The notes under the pieces: model-generated
Databases searched by the model: none
What the model was told of the DNA's origin: nothing
Seen by the model: only the letters and a program-made list of their open reading frames with translations
NCBI GenBank assembly: GCA_905221615.1
Contig: CAJNDT010005512.1
Span: 185,818-249,817 of the forward strand
Length of the DNA stretch: 64,000 bases
Direction of reading: 5' to 3'
DNA from: Symbiodinium sp. CCMP2592
Taxonomy: Eukaryota > Sar > Dinophyceae > Suessiales > Symbiodiniaceae
Translations under genes and position numbers: made by a program
Shown: piece after piece, positions 29,808-39,700 of the stretch
Position numbering within the stretch: position 1 is the first letter of the stretch
How the letters are laid out: each line of letters begins with the position of its first letter

Positions 29808-29904
29808 GCAACACTTTTGGGGGTCAGATGGGGTCAGTCATCATGGCACCTTGCACAAACAACACATGAAGAAGCTCAGGCGTGAACACGAAATCAGACT
29901 TAAA

Positions 29905-30250
29905 TTTGTGCATGCATACATACATACATACATACAGGCAAGTTGCCTTTATATTACACTACATACACTACTTACATTACATACATGACACACACACACA
30001 CACACACACACATTTTGCACATTACACACATTACATACATCACACACATGACTCACATTGCATGCATACAATACAATACACTACAACACTAGACAATACA
30101 ATACAACACCACGCAAGACAATACTAAAACAATAACACATACGTACAAACATACATACATACATACATACATACATACATCATACATACATACACAAACA
30201 TACACACATACATACATTCATATGGACGGACGGACAGACATACGGCCTTA
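29905..30250. repeat. CATA/CA microsatellite region
   Basis: Tetranucleotide CATA/ATAC repeats, a CA run (29990-30011) and related ACTACA and GGACGGACAGACA blocks fill this stretch. Open frames of Thr/His or Cys/Tyr through it are artefacts. Confidence 0.9.
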
Positions 30251-30369
30251 CCGACATACCGACCTTCAGGCGTTCAGACATACAGACATGCACGCGTGAG
30301 TATGGGCGTACATGCCTGCTGCCTGCAGCTTTCATGGTGGGCGGGTTGGGGAAGTGGCACAAAAGTGGC

Positions 30370-30880
30370 TCAGTGAAGCCACAAACATTCAGACCATCGA
30401 ACGTTCAAAACCCAAGTGCCCATGCTTGTGTTCTCGAGGCCCAAGCCAACGATGAAAAGGAGACCCACGGCTTTAACCTTGGACTTTTCGGGCGAGGTCA
30501 AAACAACACAGAACCGCTGCACAACAAGTGCAGCCCCGCATCGAATCCCGGCAAAAAGCCTGTCAAGGATCTTCATAAACTCAAGACAGGACACTGTCCA
30601 CGGAAGGCTCTTCCTGAAACACACAATGCGAGGGATTGTCTGCACTTTCCGGCAACCTGAAAGGAGCACAGGCATGACAACATCACTTCGAGGCCCTGAC
30701 AGCTGCTCACTAAATGACGGCTTTGGTCGCGGCTTGCTTGGATCGTGCCTTACAAGTACAGTGAGCAAATTCCAGTGTTCCAGTGTTCTAGCTGGAAGTC
30801 GCAAGTCTGGGTGAACTGCACCGGAGCCGTTTTCCACCCACCGGTGGCAAACCTCACAAACTGCGCCAGCAGCGGAATTC
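30370..30880 (-). other. Continuation of open frame after PDI-like exon, uncertain
   Basis: The frame of the last PDI-like exon stays open (SQNSAAGAVCEVCHRWVENG) down to 30370, while two plus-strand frames are also open across 30334-30814. The minus frame loses any thioredoxin likeness after LGLKV. Some of it may be C-terminal coding sequence, some intron. I cannot decide which strand, if either, codes here. Confidence 0.25.
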
Positions 30881-31764
30881 TGAGAGACCTCCCCGGCGAC
30901 TTTCAAGCCAAGGAGCTCCAAGAGGCTCTGGAAAGAACGATCTCCCGAGTAACTGCCACGAGCCACACTATGCTTCGATTCGATCTCAAACTCAAGGTCT
31001 CAAGGCATGCGGCTTCAAGGGTTTGCCTCCTCATCTCTCTGCCCTCGTCATTGAGCCTAGCGACTCACACCGCAAGTGAACTCCAGACGTCATCACGCGA
31101 GCGAGAGCAGGCAGGCAGCATTGAACAGCTGAGGCAGACACATGAGGAGCGTCGGATATCCGGAAATGCCGAAGCGCTTGTTGAGGGCAGGGTTCTTGGT
31201 CGAATCGACTCCTCGAAAGGGTGCAAGAGTCTTGCCACTCCGTGGATTCAAGCCTGCCCTGCCCTGTCTAGTCCAAGGCCGTCACTGCCAACGCGAATAC
31301 CATCCTCAAAAAGCGAACGCTACAAATTGCTGCACACGATAAGTGCAATGCAGTGCGAGGCCAGCGCCGGCAATTCCTCTTGGGCGACCCGATGGAAATC
31401 CTGGCACAATCTTGGAGTTCCAATCTCAGCCGTGTCTGTCGAGCCGACAGCCTTCGCCATGTTCTTGCAATGCGAGCACCATGGAGCAAAGAACCTGGCA
31501 CTCACACTTGAAGGCATGCATGCCAGGGGAGTGAATCGCCGACTAGCTCGAGTTGACGTGCTGAGCGTGCTGCTTCACGAAGATCGGGCCCTGCTTCAAG
31601 ACTTCGTCGATGTTGCTGGTCTCGGCTCGACTTTCAGAGGCACATGTCGCGAGGCAGTACCAGACTAGCTGGCCGACACAGGCTCTGCGGCCCAGACATC
31701 CACATCGATCCAGCCCCATTTGCCCTCCTTCGCACACAAGAGCCACTTGTCGCCTGTGAACTCT
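30880..31764 (-). CDS. Thioredoxin/protein disulfide isomerase-like protein (multi-exon)
   Basis: Minus-strand exons in order: about 31672-31764 (GDKWLLCAKEGKWGWIDVDV); 31573-31640 (TSNIDEVLKQGPIFVK); 31445-31497 (FFAPWCSHCKNMAKA); about 31340-31410 (RVAQEELPALASHCIAL); about 31140-31212 (VDSTKNPALNKRFGISGYP, then TLLM); and 30880-30966 (YSGDRSFQSLLELLGLKV). The sequence FVK-FFAPWC..CK, VD....L..RFGI.GYPTL, Y.G.RS...L is the thioredoxin fold of PDI family proteins: the active-site Cys pair, the cis-proline after GY and the following beta strand. PDI forms and rearranges disulfide bonds in the ER. The active site is CSHC rather than the usual CGHC. The N-terminal exon is not thioredoxin. No ER signal or KDEL is visible, so the ends are missing or in unplaced exons. 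Confidence 0.75.
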
Positions 31765-32487
31765 TTTCATTCTCTGCTTCCTTCATGACTTTTGCTGAGC
31801 CACTTTCTCGCATGGGCTTCGTCTCTTCTTCCTCCACACTCTACTCCCCCTTGTATGGCCCCCGACACTCTTGGCCCAACTCTCGCCATGAAGGTTCGGG
31901 GGTCGATGCCCCCTAAACGCCTCCTAGCGCGCCCTGCCTATACTCCCCCTTAGCCGAACCCTTGCACTACCGAGGCAGCCGACAAGACAAGCACAGCATG
32001 ACAAGGCAAATACATTTCAACAGGTAAGGCCTTTGGTTAGGGTCGGAGCCTGCGTGCATTCGTCTTCTGAATTGCGCGATGACTGCAAGCTGCACGATCC
32101 ATCGGCCGTCAGTACCGCTGGGCAAGGAATGCCGGATCTCCGGCCAAATATTCGGAATCCCGCCGGGTCAGCTCCATCGCTGCTGCCGTTATTCCGGGCT
32201 TGGGGATTCACAGCGAGCGACTACTCCTGTTGAGATGGAGGGGACTGGCCTTCCGGGTTGCGATGGCACGAATCTGTGAGAGTTCAGAGGTTGCCAGCAG
32301 CTGCTAGCCGTTGAAGTTAACGGCTTCGTCGCCGCTGAAAGCTAGAGCTGTGAGGCTATGTAACCAAAAAAAGTAGAAAGCGTATGCACTCGCCAAAGTG
32401 CACAGGATATGCGAAAGTACACACAACTTGGCGAAGTCCCGATCTTCTAAGCTTGGTTTGGAGTTCTCTCTTCCACCTGCATCACGG

Positions 32488-32720
32488 CACGAAAGCCCTT
32501 CCCTTGCGCTCGGCCTCAACAGCCGCACCCGCAGCCGCCACATGCACGGCCAGTATCTTGAAGAGGCCCATTAGCCCCATCAGTTCTCTAGGCTTGACGT
32601 CGCATGAAGATGCTGCACTGATTTCTTCCCAGATCTTGTGTGGAAGACCCTGGAACGGGTGACTCTGCTCGAAGGTGAGATATGCACCTTGTCCGGGCAG
32701 GGAACTGCTGGCAATGCTCC
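32488..32720 (-). CDS. Unidentified exon with terminal stop
   Basis: A minus-strand frame gives a well-composed sequence: LPGQGAYLTFEQSHPFQGLP, HKIWEEISAASSCDVKPREL, then a hydrophobic helix MGLFKILAVHVAAAGAAVEA and a basic end before a stop. The upstream side has CCAGCAG, a good acceptor. I do not know the family. It could be a C-terminal exon of a gene whose other exons lie at 32750-33100. Stretch 31920-32480 holds no exon I can support. Confidence 0.45.
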
Positions 32721-32987
32721 AGAGTTGGGCATGCGCTTTGATTTTGGAAGAGCGTATTGCTCCGTTCGGCTAGGACAGCTCAACTAATTTCATGCAAACA
32801 CCCAGCATGACGACCTCATGCTCAACTTATCTTGGGTGTGCAACCTTCTGAGCATGTGGAAAAGACATGGAATGCGCAAGGTTTTCGGAAATTTGAAGAA
32901 GCCGTGTCTGGCACGTGCCATGATGCAGCAGAAATACAAATGCGGAGATCGGACCTTTTCACCTCTGCCCTGCTGTCCTGCTGTCAG

Positions 32988-33090
32988 CTTGATGGCCCCA
33001 GCTCGCGGAACTTGAGATTCTGCCTGCCCTCAGGCAAACGCGAGCTTACACACTTCACTGATTCGGAACCGTCGCCATCAGAGGCTGGGC
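32988..33090 (-). CDS. Possible exon with stop
   Basis: A minus-strand frame reads SDGDGSESVKCVSSRLPEG and RQNLKFRELGPSS, then a stop. It is short but composed like a coding C terminus. It lies just downstream of the coiled-coil gene that ends at 33243 and on the same strand. No family is recognised. Confidence 0.3.
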
Positions 33091-33242
33091 CGCTCGGATT
33101 CAGGGTTTCAGCCAAGTATCAAATTTTCAGAATGCTTTCTGTGACTACTGTCATGACATTCACAATCTTATTGCTTGCAGTATGTACGTTCCGAGCATTC
33201 CATGCTCGAATTTGAAACGGATGATGAGCCACATTCATGGCT

Positions 33243-34584
33243 TCAAGCCCCTGCCTCAGCCGTCTCCAGCTGACGCGATCCAGACATGTCCTTCGTCTTT
33301 ATCTCGGCTTGTCGGTTCTGAAGCGTCTTGAAGCAGACGAGGTTGCGGTCTTGGAACACATCCCGTTCGATCTCATTGTCGACCATGGTCTTCTTGGCTG
33401 CCGTGAGCTGGGGCTCGTGCTGTTCCACATTCAACAACGCTTCTGCCCTGCGGCTCTCGCATGCTTTCTGAAGGTCTGTGGCAGCTTGCAAGGCCTCTGC
33501 CTCCTGTTGCTGCACCTGCTTTGCGGCATCCAGATCTCTGGCGGCACTGTCGACTGCCTGCTGCCGTGCTGCGGCACTTGGCTCACCCGACTGGATGATC
33601 TCAACCAAGTCCGCGACTCGCTTGGCAATCTTGTCCTGGAGCTGCGCAACCACCATGGTGTCAAAGGATCCACGTTCAGCAGGCTTCTTTACCATACAGG
33701 TAGGCAGGGCTGACATCAAGCTGGCTTCCAAGTCAAGATTGCTGGCCAATACTTCCAGCTTCTTGTAGTGGGTTTCCGCAAGTGCTCCTTCAACCTCACC
33801 GTCTCGAAGCAAGCGAAAATCTTCGGAGAGTGCTCCTTCAAGAGCGACTTTCTCCGCCTTCGCGGCCTGAAAAGCAACATCTCCTTCCTTCTGCACTTTC
33901 TCCTTGTCACCCAAATTCGATTTGCAAGCAAGAACTGCTTTGGTGGCATCAGCCAACTTTACTTTGCACTCGACCGCATTGGTTGTTGCAGCTTGCAGGG
34001 CTTCGTCACACTCCGTCACTTTCAATTCCAAGCTAGACTTGGATGCTTCGATGCGGGCGACTTCTGCCGAAGCAGCATCCACGCTGTCGTTTAACTTCTT
34101 CAAGATGCCCTCAAAGATCTCGGAGACCATGTTCACATAACTCGATTGGGCCTTGTGCCGCTTGTCTTCTGGAACACAGAGGCCCTGGCAGCAAAAAGAC
34201 TCAGCTAAACCTGCTGATCTACTGGCACGGTATGTGCAAGCGGAGCTGTATCTGCCTCTGGAAGCATTGCCAAAAGCATCCGGCGAACGGAGACCGGCAA
34301 GTTCTCTGCCAACGGGTGCTGGATGGCTTCGACGATGCCTTGGAAGCACGATGAGGCGAGGAGGCAGGAGGGCTTGGAGCTGGCGGCGATGAATTCAGGA
34401 CCCAAGTGGCCATCGTAAGTTGACTTCGCCACGCCGTGCTTCCGCAGCATCTCCTTCTGCTTCTTGGCCTCGCTCGCTGCGGGCTCCTGCTGTGGGACTC
34501 AGAAAGGACAACTGCGACAGCCACCGGGAAACATCACCTGGCCTGAGCTGGGCGCTTCGTGCCCTTCTGAACCTTCGACACCAT
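33243..34584 (-). CDS. Coiled-coil protein, three exons
   Basis: The ATG at 34584 starts MVSKVQKGTKRP; exon 1 ends near 34540. Exon 2 (about 34256-34489) contains KEMLRKHGVAKSTYDGHLGP and a helical stretch ending VRRMLLAMLPE. Exon 3 (33243-34184) starts GLCVPEDKRHKAQ and runs 313 residues to a stop after LETAEAGA. The junction LLAMLPE-GLCVPEDKRH keeps frame if the intron is GCAGAT...CCAG (GC donor, 71 bases). Exon 3 is a long Ala/Glu/Lys/Leu heptad-rich region (SSLELKVTECDEALQAATTN), a clear coiled coil from about residue 110 to 400. The N-terminal 'HGV.K..YDGHLGPEF' block resembles proteins I have seen in Symbiodiniaceae catalogues, without known function. A structural or scaffold role is inferred from the coiled coil only. 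Confidence 0.8.
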
Positions 34585-35412
34585 TGCTCCAAGTCCAGAG
34601 ACACGTAGAGGACGGGAGGCACCAGGCAATGCTTCAAGCTGCAGTTCGGGTCAACGTATTCTGTGCACGCAGCATAGACGAGCAGACAGGACTACTAGCT
34701 TGAAGCTCACCTTTTGTGGCACATAGCATCTTTGAGCACTCAAGTATTGCTTCTTAGAAGCAATGTCGAGTCAACATAGAACTTCCGTTCCTCCGATGCC
34801 CATGCCCGGTGTCACCAAGCCTGAGTATGTCCCTCATCGGAACAGACTCAAAAAGTTGTGAAAAGATGACTGCTGACTGATCGAAGGAGCGAACGCTCGC
34901 AAGGTGCCAGCTACAGGGCGCTGATACGCCGCTCGCGCAGGATCTACGCAAGGAAGACCGATGCTGGTTTCAGCTTGGCATCTCATCTACTAACCGTGGC
35001 AAGCAGCTCCGCGACGATTGTCGACTCTGCAGAAGAGCATTGTAGCGCAACATAGCGCAACCAGCTATGGCGCACACTTAGATCATTGCTGTGGCATCTT
35101 TTGTGAAGCATCGCGTTGACGGCACGGAGCTCATCTCACAAAGGCTACGAGTACGAGGCTGGTCTCCTTTCAAGTTCAACGCAGCTAGCGCACAGCTATG
35201 TCTGCCCCAAGATCTTCAGAGCGAAAGAAGCCGGTTGCCTCAGCTGGAGGCTTCGAAGGAGGGAATAGCCGAGCCTCGGCAACGCTTTACCACTCGTCCC
35301 CTGAAATGCTCAACTTGTGCAAATCAGAAAAATCTACTGTCCGGATGCTGTCGGGACGTGAAGCAAGCACTAGCGAGCAAAGCCCGACTCCCTGAGATCC
35401 CCTGAGCCCGGC
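34585..35412. other. No supported gene
   Basis: Short frames on both strands are open but none has a recognisable composition, splice context or domain. This is the probable intergenic space upstream of the coiled-coil gene start at 34584 and downstream of the C-terminal exon ending at 35413. Confidence 0.4.
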
Positions 35413-35850
35413 TCAGTCCCATCCAAACGTGAACTCCACGTCTGCTGGCTCAGCTTCGTCTGCGATAAGATCGTCGGTTTGAGTCCTACCAGTCTGTGGC
35501 ACTCCCCCTGACTTCGACCCTGAGTATGGAGGTTTGAATTGCGAATTGCGACTGGTCCAGTCCTGAGCTTCTTTGCCAAGGCCAGGAACCCATCGATGCT
35601 TCGATCGACATCAGTCGCTTGCATCGCTATCGCCTGTCAAGACGGGTCAAGACGAGAATTGACCGAACCGACCCCTGACAAGGAGTTCCATCTACGCACA
35701 CCCTTGTCTTCACTGCTCCAGGCAAAGGCCTGTCTGATGCCGGTCAGTGCCATCACCGCCTGGTCCATGCCTCACATCATGCCGAGAATGCTGGCTGCCA
35801 GCAGCTCTGACAAAGCTTCAGCAAAGCCTGCCTTGTAGCAGCGTTGTAGG
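35413..35850 (-). CDS. C-terminal exons of an upstream gene (possibly the bestrophin gene)
   Basis: The last exon, 35413-35562, begins after an acceptor CTCAG and reads DWTSRNSQFKPPYSGSKSGG, then a Thr/Asp/Glu-rich tail ending FTFGWD and a stop. Upstream, about 35690-35790, GMDQAVMALTGIRQAFAWSS looks coding; it is in frame with a further upstream stretch (AGFAEALSELLAASILGMM), but a TGA separates the two. Their strand and position make them candidates for the 3' end of the bestrophin-type gene or of a separate gene between 35.4 and 36.7 kb. Additional coding-like stretches on the same strand lie at 36476-36700 (MDIMEIRKAMHGTLSE) and about 35997-36180. Confidence 0.4.
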
Positions 35851-36780
35851 TTGTAGCTTCTCTTCAAAGGCAGGCTCCTCGAAAATCGGAGCAGCTCCAC
35901 CGTCCGACGAGGTCTCGCCTGCACAAGACAGATGGTCCCGCACGAAACGCAGCTGCTTGAAAATCTCATGGAATGCACAGCACCCACCTTGTGTCGCTAG
36001 TGGCAGGACAACCTGGGGACACCACAGCTGCGGCTTCGTGATCCTTCTAATTCAGCATGGCCAATGGTGGCTTGCTGCGGCCGTGTGAATCCCGCTGCTT
36101 GCAGTCTTCTACCAGCCTCCACGCCAGCTTCTTGTACAGAGTTGGGCTGAGACTCTTCCTCCTCCCAACGGGCCAGTAAAACACGCAAACCAAACAGTGC
36201 ACGTGAACCGCTCGAACAGACTACGAGCTGCGAGGGAGGGAGGGTGAGTACTGGCCTTCCCCGGCCCGGTCAGAGCCCAGAGCAGAGCCCTTTCGGAAAA
36301 GGCAAAGACTGCTCGGTGCTCGGGTCTCCCGGCCTCAACGTCTTTGACGGCTTCGGCAGGGCTGCCTGGCGCCTGAGCCAAACCGCCCTCGCCTCTCTTA
36401 GAAACCGGAAACTGATGAAAGCTGCGAGGTTCGAGTGTTTGATAAAAGCAACACAGCAAAGTGAGGTCTGGAGTCCTAAGACTCTGGGATTGAGCGGAAC
36501 AAAGCCTTGGCATCAGACAGCCGGGTCCCGCCTTGTCGATGGTCTCCTGAAGCCAACCTCTGCTGCTCTGGCGAAAGGCAACAAAAAGCCCGAAACGCGC
36601 TCTTCTCCCGGGATGCGCCGGGTGCGGCCAAGGGGCTTTCAGAGAGAGTGCCATGCATCGCCTTCCTGATCTCCATGATGTCCATGAGACAGCGCTGCAG
36701 GGCAACCCATCATGAAAAGACAGGTTCAATCGCACGAACACACCTCTTCGTGATCCACCCACATGGTTCGACCCTCTGGC

Positions 36781-39700
36781 CTGCTTGTTAATGCCGGCCA
36801 TCAAATCCGCGCTGTAGTGCAGCAGCATCAGCAGGCAATTGTTCATCTCGGCCTAGCAGGAGGACAAGCGGCCCAAAGTATCTCAGCGACAACATGTCTG
36901 TGCATCACAGCTTGGGTGACTTTTAATGCACATGACGGCTGCTTGACTGGACTCACCAAGGCTGAAAAGGAAGATTGAAAAGAGAGCCGGTGCTGTCCCG
37001 GAGCCGTGGGCATGATCCTACACTAGCCGCCAGTTCTAGTTCAAACAGCTGGCTAGTTTCGACTCCTTTTGAGATGAATTCAGCCAGCTTGCCGTCAGAC
37101 TACCTGAGCTTGGGCTGCATTGCCCGCTAACTATGCTGGCATCGACAAACAACATATCTTCTCCCGGAGTCTTATCGGCCTTGTCCTGCTCGGTGCAGAG
37201 TAGCGACAATAGCTAACGAGCCTGCACAATCTGCCTCCGGCTACTGCACACTACAATTCCGTTCCCTGTCCGGTGGGCGTCCTTGCTGTGACCTTTCTGG
37301 CTCACTTCTGTGAGACATGTGAGCTTCCTCCTCTTGCACATCGTCGTCTACCAGTAGTGTTGCACGAAGCTTCTCGTTGGCCGCCAGTACAGATGGCTTC
37401 CGTGTATAGTACAGAACTGGTACCAACATCAAACCAGCTGTGGGATCTCCGAAATGCTGAGCACGCATTGCGAAGCCACGTTGTCCGTAAGGCTGTACTT
37501 TCCCGGAAGAAATGAAACTAAAATCTTGTGAGAACACGATGGTATACTCCCAACGCGCAGCTCCATCAAATCCTTGCGGCCATGTAACAACTCCACGAAA
37601 GGTTCTCGTGTCCTCCTCATACGAAACCTGCTCAAACGGTTTCCTGCGGGGAGGTGAAGAGCCATCATCCAGACGCCAAGAATCCGGAGCATTTGCATAT
37701 GATATGTAACAATTGTCCAAGCTGTCGAAATGATAGCTTGCAACCCCTTCATGATGTCCAGCATACACGACCCCTTGGACATACACACTGCCAAAGATCG
37801 TGCTGGGCGGAGGAGTCCAGCGCAAATAAGAAAGGTGATGGTCCCACTCATAGATCCAGGGGGCCCGAAACGGTGTGGCTTTTGTCGAGCCGTCAACCGA
37901 TGTTGCAATTAGATCTCCACCAATAATCCCAGCAAAGTCTTCAGAAAATTGAATTCTGTACACCCACTTCGTCTCTCCATCGAATGGGGTATCCCAAGAG
38001 ATGACGCCGCGGAAGGTTGAGGTTTCCACGTCAAAGCTGACATCGGTCCAGTACTTTTTGGAAGGTGGCTTGCTGCCGTCATCCAAACCTCAGCAAGAAC
38101 TCTCAGTGTCTCGATGTATATTCGACTGTCTATGCCATAGTGAATGATGATTGAGAGCCAAGTCTCGCCAGTGCGCAGGGGCCTGCTCGTAAGATATGTA
38201 ACATTGATCTGGCGAGTCAAAATGATAGCTGGCCAAACCTTCCAGTTTGATACTAAGCACGCACACACCGTCACTCTTTTCGTCCCCCACTGGCCGCGCC
38301 TGTCTGTCCATTCTGGACGAAAATGCAACCCCAGAGTTCGCGAACATCAGGTTGCACAAGAAGCTCGTTGTGTTCATCGCGCAGATTATAAACACCTTAA
38401 CTCCCGTTTACACAACATGACATCAATCGACGGCCTTCGTTTGCACTGTACTTCGCGCAGGAGAAACTACCGCGCCGACCCTTCGTGAACCTTCTGGAAG
38501 GTACCAGAACCAACACCGCCGTACACAGCAAGCCACAAACTACACGAAACGGGGGTGCACCACAGCATTCTCATTTTCCTACCGCTGGGCTTTCACAGTT
38601 TTTGCTTTGCTTTTGGAGCCTCGCCGCCTCGCCCTGAGAGTCTGAGCTGCCACTGAGCTGCGATCGAGACACTGATATGGATTCGGCAGAGCGGGCAGTC
38701 CCCGGCCCATTCGGGCGCACGGCTCTTCAGCACCTGGATGATGCAGTGGCCTTTGTGGTCGGAATCTTCGACAACGGCCGCACACGATTACTTCTATCCG
38801 AGCAGCGACAGAACTTGTGATTACATGGTGCCCACAACGGATCCTCGGATCGTAATGCTCAGTGCTCGCAACACATGCTTCCCACATGTCGCCATGATTA
38901 TTCCCTGCATTGACAAGAAACAGGCCCATGATGTGTGACAGCACGCGCTGATACGTTATCGGCTCGCCAAGCGTCGTGGATCACTTGCAGGCAGATCGGA
39001 CACTCGGGCATTTGGCGGAGGTGAGTCTTCCAAGCGCCAAGAAGCCGCAAGAAGTTCTGAGATTTTCACTACGATTGAGATTGACCTGAGCCCTCGTCTA
39101 GGTTTCATCATGTCTCTAAGCCACACTGTTCTGAGCAACCTCATGCTCATGTGCTCAGCAAGTATTCAACGCGTGGCATCTACAATCTAGAAGCCTGCGC
39201 AGCTGCAGCCAGTGGAGCCCAATGCACCGGTCGATCGACAACTGTACCCCGTCTGGTCAGGTCTGTACTCTTTCGCTCGATCCTGTAGTTCATCTGCTCA
39301 GCTTTCTCACTCTCTCCGTGTACTCCAAGCTGCAGCACCTGGAAGTGCTTCAAGGGCAAGTCGTTATCATCTCGACCGAAGGGGTTCTCAAGCTCAACTC
39401 CGATGTAGTTGAGACAACACCTGACGATGCTACAGAAATGCCTCCAGAAAGATTGTCTGCTGAAGAATTCGCGGAAGTCTGGAATCTGCATGCAATGGAT
39501 TCGCTCCTATGAAAAATGCCTTGCCATCACATCCCAGCATCACCACATAAAACCAAAGATGCTGGGATCGGAGGGGACGAACACGATTTTATGGCTCTTC
39601 TACGCTCGTAGACAAATGCACAGCGAGCTACACAACCTCAGCACCGAAACGCCACCTTGCTGCTGAATGGCTCTTGGGCTCTTGGACTGCTCAGCAAGCA

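Noticed and set aside
36109..36846. 245-codon minus-strand frame
   Set aside because: It overlaps better-composed frames in other phases (MDIMEIRKAMHG, EMNNCLLMLLH) and has shadow composition, rich in Ser, Arg, Pro and Cys.
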